Assembly (NCBI GenBank): GCA_019359285.1
Contig: JAHHHQ010000025.1
Location: 124,001-188,000, forward strand
Origin: Nodosilinea sp. WJT8-NPBG4
GTDB lineage: Bacteria; Cyanobacteriota; Cyanobacteriia; Phormidesmidales; Phormidesmidaceae
Direction of reading: 5' to 3'
DNA length: 64,000 bases
The notes below the pieces were generated by a model, which saw only the letters and a program-made list of their open reading frames with translations, ran no database searches and was not told the origin of the DNA. Positions 43,391 through 51,523 of this stretch are shown here, one piece after another (position 1 is the stretch's first letter; every line of letters begins with the position of its first letter). The position numbers were made by a program, and so were the translations under genes.

Positions 43391-44037
43391 AGTCTTAGTC
43401 CCTGAATGATGGTGTCGAGGTGGGGTTCAAAGGTTTCTACCAACCCTTCGTCAGAGAACGAGCCGCTGGGGTCGCCGCTGATCACCCCAGTGACAAACAC
43501 ATGGATCATGGTGCCGTCGGTGGTCACATAGCCAATGCCGCGATCAAACAACGCCCCGTTGGGATGGTTAATGGTGTAGCTGTAGCGGAGCCCGGGCAGG
43601 CTTCCTACGGTCATGGCTACCGGCGTCTCCCCGACAAACTTGAGGGCGGGGTCAGCAATCTGCCGGTCTTCTTCGATGACACGGTAATGGTCGCTCACCC
43701 AGGCCTGAAGAAACTCAAGTTCTGACCCTTCAGCTAGCGGTAAGTCGCCCTGCCCGGGCACCTCACTGATTGGATGGCTAAAGCGTTCTACGGTGCCAAT
43801 GAGTTCACCGTCGGCCTCAACGCACAGCAACACCGCGTTGACGCAGGGCTCAACCTGCCAGTTTGGGGGAGCAGAAACTGGCCCTAGAATGTCGGCCCAG
43901 CCGGATGGGGTAGCCACATCACTTTGGGAGGCGGGCGTTTCTGGCGGCGCGGCGGGAGGGCTTGCGGAACAGGCCAGTAGAGCTGTGGTGAGTAAACTGA
44001 TGCCGACTAAAGCTGGAAAGCGAGTAGGGAGTTTCAT
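43387..44037 (-). CDS. Lipoprotein of unknown function, coupled to the GUN4-WD40 gene
   Basis: 216 aa. The N-terminus MKLPTRFPALVGISLLTTALLACSASPP has a lipobox LLAC with Cys23, so a lipid-anchored periplasmic protein is expected. A Pro/Ala/Ser linker (about 24-45) leads to a compact domain of about 160 residues with two Cys (WQVEPCVNAVLLCVEADGEL), probably disulfide-linked, and alternating strands. No family recognised. The four-base overlap with the GUN4-WD40 gene makes a functional pair likely, for example a membrane anchor and its effector; this is inference. Confidence 0.7.
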   Translation of the reverse strand: MKLPTRFPALVGISLLTTALLACSASPPAAPPETPASQSDVATPSGWADILGPVSAPPNWQVEPCVNAVLLCVEADGELIGTVERFSHPISEVPGQGDLPLAEGSELEFLQAWVSDHYRVIEEDRQIADPALKFVGETPVAMTVGSLPGLRYSYTINHPNGALFDRGIGYVTTDGTMIHVFVTGVISGDPSGSFSDEGLVETFEPHLDTIIQGLRL

Positions 44038-44581
44038 AGGTCATCGGGTGGGGAAGACGTTGCGCCTGAGCTGGTGAGGGTAGGCGCAACGTCGGGGGCA
44101 GGGTGGGCGGTAGTGAACGTCGAGCAGAGTGCTGGTCACACAGCCTCTAGGGGCGATCGCATCTGCTTAAAGCCGCAGCATCGCTCCAGAACCTTCAACC
44201 GCCAGCGAGATAATTCCGCATGGTAGGCAAGGTTCTTAGGGTTCAGCTCCTATTTTCTCCAGGGGTTAAAGGGTTGTGAAGGCGGTTACAAGAACTGAAA
44301 CGTGGGGCTGAGGTTGCCACAAGCAATACCCCCGTGGGTGCGGAAACCATGGGGGGATGATGCTGGACAGGCTTAGCCCGGGCACGCGCAGAGGCGCAAA
44401 AGATTTGGGGATCAGCCCCATCGCCTCAGCCTCCAGCCAGAAGCCAGACTGTAGCGGCCCTTGGCTGGATTCAGAAGGCGATCGCCCTTGCCGAGCGAAA
44501 ACAGCAGCGATCGCTTACCGAGGGACAACTGGCCGTAGACTAGCGAAAGGGCTAGCCTCTCTACTGCTTTTCAGACTGACC
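44038..44581. other. Intergenic region, lipoprotein / CDF gene (divergent)
   Basis: Contains three HIP1 sites and an open extension of the CDF reading frame back to 44357 that has no conserved content. No other gene supported. Confidence 0.45.
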
Positions 44582-45481
44582 ATGGGCGATCGCTCAGCTC
44601 GGTTTTACACCCTGCTCTCCATCGGAGCCGCTGTTTTAACTATCCTGCTTAAAACAACGGCTTACCTGCTGACCGGTTCGGTCGGGTTACTGTCCGATGC
44701 GGCCGAATCGGTAGTGAACCTAGTGGCCGCGATCGTTGCCACCTGGGCCGTGACCTTTGCCGCTAAACCGCCCGACGAAGACCATGCTTTTGGGCATTAC
44801 AAGGCCGAATATTTTTCGAGCGGGGCCGAGAGTGTCTTGATTTTGGTGGCTGCCGGCAGTATTGCCTTTGCCGCCTGGGGCCGCCTGTTTGACCCCCAAC
44901 CTATAGAGCAGGTTGGCCTGGGGCTAGTGCTCTCGCTGGTGGCAACTATCATCAATGGGGCCTTAGCCGTGGTCATGTTGCGGGCCAGTCGTCGGCTGCG
45001 TTCCATTACCCTGCGAGCCGATGCCCACCATCTGCTGACCGATGTTTGGACATCGGTGGGTGTGGGGGTAGGGGTGATTCTAATTCCCCTGACGGGCTGG
45101 CTGATTCTCGACCCGATTATTGCTCTGGGGGTAGCAGCCAACATCGTGTAGGCCGGGCTCAGGCTGATGCGCGAAACCGGGTTGGGCCTCTTAGATACGG
45201 CGTTGCCCAAGCCAGACCGTCAGATTGTTGCCCAGGCGTTGCAGCCGTTTGAGGCCCAGGGCGTTCAGTTTCACGCCATTAGAACTCGGGTGGCCGGTGC
45301 CCGGCGGTTTGTCTCGCTGCATGTGCTGGTGCCGGGGGCCTGGACAGTTAAGCAAGGGCACGACCTCTGTGAAGACATTGAGGCGTCGATCGCGCGATCG
45401 CTGCCTGGCACCTTTGTTTTTACCCATTTAGAACCCTTAGAAGATCCGGCTTCGTGGGCCGATCAGACCCTAGAGCGCTAG
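44582..45481 (+). pseudogene. Cation diffusion facilitator (CDF) transporter interrupted by one in-frame TAG
   Basis: From ATG 44582 the frame reads a CDF protein: six-helix domain with [21 protein letters not shown] (TM2, metal site D/E), [19 protein letters not shown], and [16 protein letters not shown] (TM5, H-x3-D). A TAG at 45149-45151 follows ANIV. The same frame then continues without further damage as AGLRLMRETGLGLLDTALPKPD to the C-terminal metal-binding domain, ending at 45481. Homologues have Trp (TGG) at this place. One point change thus breaks a 300-aa protein. It could be a true pseudogene, a sequencing error, or read-through. Substrate probably Zn, Co or Fe; not assignable. Confidence 0.82.
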
Positions 45482-45921
45482 GTCAAGGCCCACGATTCCC
45501 TGGGGCGTACGTTTGATGTATTGCCCAGCAGATTAATCAACACAGGAGACAGTTTGAGTTCCTTTTTAGGGCAAAGAACCTGACCTAAAAGGGTTGTGTT
45601 TTAGACTCACTTATTCGCTCAGATCTCCCTGCGATCGCAGCTAGCTTTCGCCAAGATTAAATCTATTTTTTGAACTAAAGGTGTAGGTTAAACCAGCCTT
45701 AAGACAGAGATTATTGAGCAGGCCAATTGTCACAGTGATATAGGCTACAGTCAGAGCAAAACCTTAAGATAGCGATACGTTGGTCACGCATTTTTCCTGA
45801 GTTTTACAGCCATTTGGCATCAAAGATTTTGGGTAAAATAACGCGACCAAAACCATACATTTTCACGATTTACTAATTAAGATTTATGACCTAGCGTCAT
45901 CAGAAAATTAGAGGGGTTTGT
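45482..45921. other. Intergenic region upstream of the GT4 gene
   Basis: About 440 bp, AT-rich towards its end. A GTG-N8-TAC sequence at 45735-45748 is one base off the NtcA consensus, but the nearest TAN3T boxes have wrong spacing. GAGGGG (45910-45915) is the GT4 ribosome binding site. Confidence 0.5.
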
Positions 45922-47055
45922 ATGAGAATTGCTCAGGTTACACCCCTGTGGGAGAGAGCCTCGCTTCTAGCCGACGGTGGTACTGAGGTGGTGGTGAGTT
46001 TGCTCACCGAAGAGCTAGTGCGCCGCGGGCACCAGGTGACGCTATTTGCCTCAGGCGATTCTCAGACCCAGGCTCGGTTAGTGCCGGGCTGTTATCGCGC
46101 CCTGCGCCCCCTGGGTTTACTGCCGCTGGAGTATGCCCGCTACGAGCAGCGACAGCTCGAAAGCGTCTTTCAATCCGCTAGAGACTTTGACATCATTCAT
46201 TCCCATGTGGATGCGGTGGCGCTGCCCTATGCCCATCTCAGCCCAACGCCAGTAGTTCACACCCTGCACAAATCGCTCACCCCCACCTTTGAGAAAATCT
46301 TTAGCCAGTATCGACGGCAAAACCTAGTCACGGTGTCTAGGTCGCAGCAGCGGCCCAAAATCGGGCTGAACTATGTAGCTACCGTACACAACGCGATCGC
46401 CCTCGACCAGTTTGATTTTTGTCCTCTACCCCAAGAGCCGCCATATCTGGCCTTTTTAGGCCGCATGTCGGAAGAGAAAGGCCCCCACTTAGCGATCGAG
46501 ATTGCCAAGCGCAGCGGCTGGCGACTCAAAATGGCGGGAAAAATTGACTCTCAAAACCAAACGTTTTTCGAGCATCATGTGGCTCCCCTAATTGACGGGC
46601 AGCAAATCGAGTTTTTGGGGAAGGTCAGCCAGCCTCAGAAAAAAGCTCTGCTTGGCCACGCCACCGCCACCCTGTTTCCTAGTACCCGGCCAGAACCCTT
46701 TGGCCGGGTGATGGCTGAGTCGATGGCCAGCGGCACCCCAGTCATGGCCATGGCCATGGGGCCGGCCCCAGAGGTGGTGGTCGATGGCAAGACGGGCTTT
46801 CTCTGTCACAGCGTTGACGACTGCGTTGGGGTTTTGGCTCAGACGCATCGCCTCAGTCGCCGCGCCTGCCGAGAGCATGTTGCGGTCAATTTTAGCGTTG
46901 AGCGCATGGTCGATGGCTACGAGGCTGTCTATCGCCAGCTAGTCGGCGATGGTCAAGGGCCTGGCTTAGAGCGCGATCGCAATCATGCCGCCCCAGACCG
47001 CGCCGGTGCTCGGCAACGGGGTCGCTGCCAGTGCAGCCAGAACTGGCCAATTTGA
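45922..47055 (+). CDS. GT4 family glycosyltransferase
   Basis: 377-aa retaining glycosyltransferase with the GT-B fold. The start MRIAQVTPLWERASLLADGGTEVVVSLL is typical of a cyanobacterial GT4 subfamily. Donor-binding signatures follow: YLAFLGRMSEEKGPHLAIEIA (about 175-195) and the E-x7-E motif in RPEPFGRVMAESMASGTPV (about 255-273). After about residue 345 the sequence becomes Arg/Gly-rich and non-homologous, so the C-terminus may extend into unrelated DNA. It stands alone, convergent with the cyanobacteriochrome gene; no sugar-nucleotide or polysaccharide genes lie beside it, so the product is unknown. Confidence 0.85.
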   Translation: MRIAQVTPLWERASLLADGGTEVVVSLLTEELVRRGHQVTLFASGDSQTQARLVPGCYRALRPLGLLPLEYARYEQRQLESVFQSARDFDIIHSHVDAVALPYAHLSPTPVVHTLHKSLTPTFEKIFSQYRRQNLVTVSRSQQRPKIGLNYVATVHNAIALDQFDFCPLPQEPPYLAFLGRMSEEKGPHLAIEIAKRSGWRLKMAGKIDSQNQTFFEHHVAPLIDGQQIEFLGKVSQPQKKALLGHATATLFPSTRPEPFGRVMAESMASGTPVMAMAMGPAPEVVVDGKTGFLCHSVDDCVGVLAQTHRLSRRACREHVAVNFSVERMVDGYEAVYRQLVGDGQGPGLERDRNHAAPDRAGARQRGRCQCSQNWPI

Positions 47056-47177
47056 GAAAAACTGCTGAGCACTATCGTCCAGTTCCTAAGACACAACCGT
47101 GATCTGGTCTTCTATTGGAATGATCCAGAAACTTGAATCTTGGCGTCTTGGGCTGTTTTGAGCCAAAATTTCACTTG

Positions 47178-47717
47178 CTACTGGCCCCGGATAGCAGGGG
47201 CGATCGCCAGGGTCTCTGCGCCATACAGCATGGCTGCAATATCTCCATCGGTCCAAACATGGGGAGACTGGCAGTGATGAGCCACAAGCAGTCCCCAGAG
47301 ATCGTCATTCACCAGCACCGGCACGACTAAATTGGCCTGCACCCGCAGCTCGCGCAGAAAATTGCGGTGGCATTCAGCAATCGGCTCTGTCTCAATATCA
47401 GCGATCGCCCGGATCCGCCCAGCCAGGTACAGCGCCGCATATTCGTCGGTGAAGCATTCATCTGGCCCAGTGGAACCAAAGATCGAAAACTGCGGATCGC
47501 TGAGGGCTTCAAAGGTTACCCGCCCTGTCCAGGGACGGTAGAAGTAATACAACAGCACTCTGTCAGCGCCAAGTTTTTCTTGCAGGTCGCGCGTAGTGTC
47601 CACGATCTGACTATCCTTCTCCAGGGTCGTCGAGAGGTGGGTAATAATTCGCTGTAGACCGGGCTCTGCTCGCCAGGCTGAGTCGGGATGGGGCTGTTTA
47701 GAAGAGGGCTGTTGCAC
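47178..47717 (-). CDS. Stand-alone DXCF-type cyanobacteriochrome GAF protein
   Basis: 179 aa, a single GAF domain (about 18-175) and nothing else. The pattern is that of chromophore-binding cyanobacteriochromes: LGADRVLLYYFYRPWTGRVTFEALS, the DXCF motif DECF (86-89, Cys88), YLAGRIRAIADIETEPIAECHRNFLRELRVQANLVVPVL with canonical Cys116 followed by His, and LWGLLVAHHCQSPHVW. The two cysteines are 28 residues apart, as in the DXCF photoreceptor TePixJ (Cys494/Cys522). Such GAFs bind phycocyanobilin or phycoviolobilin and show blue/green-type photocycles. No output domain is attached. ATG 47717. Confidence 0.8.
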   Translation of the reverse strand: MQQPSSKQPHPDSAWRAEPGLQRIITHLSTTLEKDSQIVDTTRDLQEKLGADRVLLYYFYRPWTGRVTFEALSDPQFSIFGSTGPDECFTDEYAALYLAGRIRAIADIETEPIAECHRNFLRELRVQANLVVPVLVNDDLWGLLVAHHCQSPHVWTDGDIAAMLYGAETLAIAPAIRGQ

Positions 47718-47956
47718 AGATGGATTCGGTGTAACCGCTAGGGAGAAATGGATGCTTGTATTTTAACTAGATCACGGGATGGGCTGATTACGAAAAGATA
47801 CGGGCGGGGTTGTACCCCCAGAAGCGATCGCCTGCAAACCCCCTTGGTGAGCATGATTTGGATGGTGTCAACGCCGAACTTTTTTAGATCACCCCACTGT
47901 GCCAACCTCGACGAAAACTGGGTCGATTGGTTGATTACCACAATGGTTGCTACCGA

Positions 47957-48718
47957 CTACCGATAGATGGCATCGTCGATGGTGGCTCGGAAGAACTCGC
48001 CCTCTGGCTCAAATCGTTCACTGCCAAAGTACCACCCTACCCGCAGACGAGTCGGGATCGTGTAGCCGCCGAAGGTGCCCTCTGCTTCTGCGATCGCACC
48101 GAAGTCTACGTAGTGGTGTTCAGCGCCTTCGGGATTGCCCCAGCGTAGCAGCTGGGCGGTTTGCAGTTGCCCTGTTTGGTCAACGATTAAGTCGAGGTCT
48201 GCCGGCTCACCTTGGGCCACAAAACTGGCATGCAGGTGCGCTGCATCGGTGCTGCTCCAGGTCATGTCGTCGCGACAAAATACCGATGGCAACAGTATGG
48301 TTTCGGCATGGAAACGACCCGCTGCTGAACGGGTAATGTCGGCACCGCTGCCGGTCATCACTGGGAACAGCCCCAGCAGCTTCCACTGCATGGCCCCGAC
48401 GCCATCGATGATGCGATCGGATCCGACTATAGGTAAGCGGTTCATCCAGGCGGTAGCGCTCCAGATAAAGCCCCGGTGCCAGTAGACCACTTGCTCTGCC
48501 GTGAAGGGAATCCAGGTTTTTAGTTTTATTTCGCCATGCATTTTGAGGCGAACGGCTGAGGCGATCGCAGTACCGGGTGCGATCGCGTGCTCCAAATACC
48601 GTCTAGCAGCGGCTGGCAAATGAGTAAAGTCGTCTGGGCTGAATCGGCGATCTTGAGCTTTTGCCGATTCCCCTAGCGCATGTTCCCACAGCGTATTGAG
48701 GGAAAGGAGTTTAGTCAT
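47957..48718 (-). CDS. DUF6544-like protein
   Basis: 253 aa. The layout FTHLPAAARRYLEHAIAPGTAIASAVRLKMHGEIKLKTWIPFTAEQVVYWHRGFIWSA (about 31-88) and IIDGVGAMQWKLLGLFPVMTGSGADITRSAAGRFHAETILLP (about 103-144) resembles a family often annotated DUF6544/DUF6920, seen in actinobacteria and cyanobacteria, of unknown function. No signal peptide, cytoplasmic. It follows the membrane-protein gene by 47 bp in a minus-strand run of five genes that is probably one transcript. Confidence 0.62.
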   Translation of the reverse strand: MTKLLSLNTLWEHALGESAKAQDRRFSPDDFTHLPAAARRYLEHAIAPGTAIASAVRLKMHGEIKLKTWIPFTAEQVVYWHRGFIWSATAWMNRLPIVGSDRIIDGVGAMQWKLLGLFPVMTGSGADITRSAAGRFHAETILLPSVFCRDDMTWSSTDAAHLHASFVAQGEPADLDLIVDQTGQLQTAQLLRWGNPEGAEHHYVDFGAIAEAEGTFGGYTIPTRLRVGWYFGSERFEPEGEFFRATIDDAIYR

Positions 48719-48765
48719 TATTGCCTCCAGGTGATTGTGTGAGAAGCATGCTGTGCCAGCCCCAA

Positions 48766-49491
48766 CTATTTATCCATGAAGGAGCCAAGCCCCAGAATGC
48801 CTGCGATCGATAAGATCGTCCCCACTAGAACGCTGTGAAAAACATAGGTTATGAGCCCAAAGAATGCTGCGCTGGCTACGATTACCCCCATCAGCCGCAC
48901 TGACCATAACCAAGCAGAACTGGCCTTAGAAGGCGCGGAGGATAAAGTTGTTACCGGCAAGATATTTTGGTGCGGCTTCTCAAACCCAGAATTAACTGCT
49001 AACTTTCTCGGCGCATCTAAGAGCACAGAGACGACGAGGCAACTTAGGCCAAGGGTTTTGATCAGTGCGATCGCAGCGTGGGCATATTCCCACTGGTTGC
49101 GATACCGCGTCCAATCAGCGGGAATAGGATTGGTTAACCAGGTGGCAAACTCGGCATTCATGGGCGCAACAAAGATCAGCCAGCTCACGAACGCCAGCCC
49201 CAGAAGCACCGCTCCACCCAGGGTCCAATAGAACGCTGCACCGCGCTTGCGAACCAAAAATGCCAGCGCGATCGCCGCTAAAATGGCCCCTATTTCAAAA
49301 ACCGCGCTCACCGAGCCAAAGAGCCGATCAGCCTTTTCAGCAATTGTTATCTCAACCCAGAGCTGCTGGTCAAACTGCATTCTCTGGGGCAGCTGTAGCA
49401 GGTGAGCCATCGACAAACTGAGACTGAGCGCAGCCAGCATCAGGGCTATGAAGCGCCCGGCTCGTAGGACTGTCGAATTACTTTGCCCCAT
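48766..49491 (-). CDS. DUF1772-like membrane protein
   Basis: 241 aa with about six helices. The first four (about 10-150) with DQQLWVEITIAEKADRLFGSVSAVFEIGAI and the tail NPIPADWTRYRNQWEYAHAAIALIKTLGLSCLVVSVL resemble DUF1772-type anthrone-oxygenase-like proteins (MNxxFAxWLxNPxPxDWxxxRxxWExxH). After a linker, two more helices (about 190-235) form an extension not usual for the family. It lies in the same-strand run between the GST and DUF6544-like genes (42 and 47 bp gaps). Confidence 0.62.
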   Translation of the reverse strand: MGQSNSTVLRAGRFIALMLAALSLSLSMAHLLQLPQRMQFDQQLWVEITIAEKADRLFGSVSAVFEIGAILAAIALAFLVRKRGAAFYWTLGGAVLLGLAFVSWLIFVAPMNAEFATWLTNPIPADWTRYRNQWEYAHAAIALIKTLGLSCLVVSVLLDAPRKLAVNSGFEKPHQNILPVTTLSSAPSKASSAWLWSVRLMGVIVASAAFFGLITYVFHSVLVGTILSIAGILGLGSFMDK

Positions 49492-49533
49492 AGAGTCTGC
49501 CCAGGCCCGCTGGTTACAGCTGAAGTCGCGCGC

Positions 49534-50205
49534 TCAACTCAAAAGCTCATACTTACCACCTCTCTCCAGCGCTTTTTGGTAGGCGGGACGAGCGTGAATG
49601 CAATCTAAAAATGCCATCAGTTTGGGACGACTGGCGTTTAGCCCCGCCCGCATCGCGGCGGCTTCTAGGGGAAAGCTGATCTGAATATCGGCGGCGGTGA
49701 AGTCTTCTCCGGCAAACCAGGTGCTTTTGCCTAGCTCCGCCTCCATGAAATTGAGGTGCTGAGTAATTTGAGGATTAATGAAGGAGTCTTTGACCCCATT
49801 AGCGATGCCTCGGGCGATCGGCTTGGCAAAGAATGGCATTGGGCTTTGCTCAATTCTGTCGAAGATGAGCTTCAGCAGCAGCGGCGGCATGGCCGACCCC
49901 TCGGCGTAGTGCAGCCAGTAGGTGTAGCGCAGCCGCTCTGGAGTATCCGAGGCCGGAATCAGTTGCCCATCGCCATAGCGATCGACTAGATATTCGACGA
50001 TCGCTCCCGACTCCGCCAGGGTGCGATCGCCATCGGTAATCACCGGCGATTTGCCCAGGGGGTGCACCTGACGCAGGGCGGGGGGAGCTAGCATGGTTTC
50101 TGGGTCGCGCTCGTAGCGCTTAACCTCGTAGGGCAGGCCCAGTTCTTCAAGCAGCCAGAGCACCCGCTGGGAGCGCGAGTTATTTAAGTGGTGAACAGTA
50201 ATCAT
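49534..50205 (-). CDS. Glutathione S-transferase
   Basis: 223-aa soluble protein with an N-terminal thioredoxin-like domain (about 1-78: TVHHLNNSRSQRVLWLLEELGLPYEVKRY, then GKSPVITDGDRTLAESGAIVEYL). The Ser in NSRSQR takes the place of the catalytic residue, as in beta/omega-like or Ure2p-like GSTs. An all-helical C-terminal domain follows (about 88-215). It probably conjugates or reduces glutathione-linked substrates in stress. Gap to the small downstream protein gene is 32 bp; same strand run. Confidence 0.88.
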   Translation of the reverse strand: MITVHHLNNSRSQRVLWLLEELGLPYEVKRYERDPETMLAPPALRQVHPLGKSPVITDGDRTLAESGAIVEYLVDRYGDGQLIPASDTPERLRYTYWLHYAEGSAMPPLLLKLIFDRIEQSPMPFFAKPIARGIANGVKDSFINPQITQHLNFMEAELGKSTWFAGEDFTAADIQISFPLEAAAMRAGLNASRPKLMAFLDCIHARPAYQKALERGGKYELLS

Positions 50206-50237
50206 TGCAGCTGAAAGACCTGATGACGCCAGAACAT

Positions 50238-50336
50238 TTAGTCGTAGCGTTTAGGGTCTTTTTTGGGTTTCTTTTCCCCACTCGCATCAGACTTAGGCTT
50301 TTTAACTTCTTTGTTGCTTTTCTTTTCCTTGCCCAT
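50238..50336 (-). CDS. 32-aa Lys-rich miniprotein
   Basis: A short frame from ATG 50336 to TAA 50238 reads MGKEKKSNKEVKKPKSDASG, then EKKPKKDPKRYD. About 40% of residues are Lys or Arg, and the ending KDPKRYD looks conserved-style. Similar tiny Lys-rich proteins beginning with a KKSNKEVKKPK motif occur in many bacteria; function unknown, nucleic-acid binding is possible. Gaps of 32 bp to the GST and 151 bp to the transglutaminase, same strand. Confidence 0.72.
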   Translation of the reverse strand: MGKEKKSNKEVKKPKSDASGEKKPKKDPKRYD

Positions 50337-50487
50337 GGTATTTGACCGATAAAGAGCTAGTTGGTGAAAATGGGCGCTGCCCAATACGCTTTAGACGTTT
50401 TAGGTATTGGCTTAAACCTTCATAGGCAGCCAGTAAGGATGCCCGCAACGGATAGCGCCATAGCTGGAATACTCTCTATTGTAATAG

Positions 50488-51273
50488 TCATCGCTCTGAC
50501 GGAGTTACCCAGACCTTCATTTCAGTTAGATTGATCGGCCCATACTGGGTGGCCAGAGCGACATCGGCGGCATCGCGACCGTAGGCAATGACGATGCGGT
50601 TGCCCTTGGCGGTGGGCTGGGTGGCGTCAAAGGTATACCAGCGATCGCCCACATAGGCCTCAAACCAGGCGTGTAGATCCATCGGGTCGAGCTGGTGCAG
50701 ATAGCCCACCACCATGCGGGCCGGAATCGTCAAGCTGCGGCACAGGGCAAGGCCCAAGTGCACAAAATCGCGGCACACCCCCACGCGGGTTTTTTCGGTG
50801 TCGATCGCCGAGGTCGAGGCATCGCTAGTGTCGTAGCGGTACTCAATATGGGTGTGAATCCAGTGGCGAATCGCCTCGACCTGGTCATAGCCGGGCTCGG
50901 TGTTGGCCACGATATCGCTGGCTAAATTGGCCATCAGGTCAGACTGGCAGTAGCGGCTGGGCAACAAAAACTGAAGCGCATAGTCGGGCAGGTTTTGCAC
51001 GGGCACAAACTCAGCGCCAAACTGCACATCGATGGCGTCGGCGACCTCGACGGTAGAGGTGCTGCGCACCCGCAGCTGCCCGACCGGGGCGAGCAGCCGC
51101 TGGCAGAGGTTGCCGTAGCTATCGACATAGTCGGCCACGGGCACGTTGGGCCCAAGCTCTAGGTTGTCTTGGATGATCTGCTGGGCGGCCCCACCAAGCG
51201 GGCGCAGCATGAGGATGAGCGGCGAAGGCTCAGTGGTCTCAAACAAAAGCTCACACCCTGCAGTTAGTCGCAT
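50488..51273 (-). CDS. Transglutaminase-like cysteine peptidase domain protein
   Basis: 261 aa. An N-terminal beta-sandwich (about 1-125) precedes a transglutaminase-like catalytic domain (about 130-235). The triad is visible as Cys in TRVGVCRDFVHLGLALCRSL, His in PMDLHAWFEAYVG and Asp in RWYTFDATQ. Such bacterial proteins are proteases or amidases rather than cross-linkers. It is the first of the minus-strand gene run toward 47.9 kb. No signal peptide. ATG 51273. Confidence 0.9.
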   Translation of the reverse strand: MRLTAGCELLFETTEPSPLILMLRPLGGAAQQIIQDNLELGPNVPVADYVDSYGNLCQRLLAPVGQLRVRSTSTVEVADAIDVQFGAEFVPVQNLPDYALQFLLPSRYCQSDLMANLASDIVANTEPGYDQVEAIRHWIHTHIEYRYDTSDASTSAIDTEKTRVGVCRDFVHLGLALCRSLTIPARMVVGYLHQLDPMDLHAWFEAYVGDRWYTFDATQPTAKGNRIVIAYGRDAADVALATQYGPINLTEMKVWVTPSER

Positions 51274-51523
51274 TAGATTTTCCGGTAGCAGTACAGTAAA
51301 GGTGGGTTTGACGTCAACGAAGGGCTTAGGAACAGGCGATCGCTGGTTAGTTAATAGAGTATGTCGAAGTTCTCCTGTTCTGGCCTAGCGGCCCCTGAGG
51401 ATTCTCGGCGTATCCCGATGGAATCTAGCAGGGTTTAGTTTAGGCTGAGGTGCATAGGAGCGCAGTTATTACCTTCGTTCAAGCAACCTCAATTCAGGCA
51501 ACGGGAGGGCAAGCGCTATCGCA

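Noticed and set aside
45735..45748. Possible NtcA site GTG-N8-TAC upstream of the GT4 gene
   Set aside because: One base off the consensus, and the nearest TAN3T boxes lie 16 and 27 bp away instead of 22-23.
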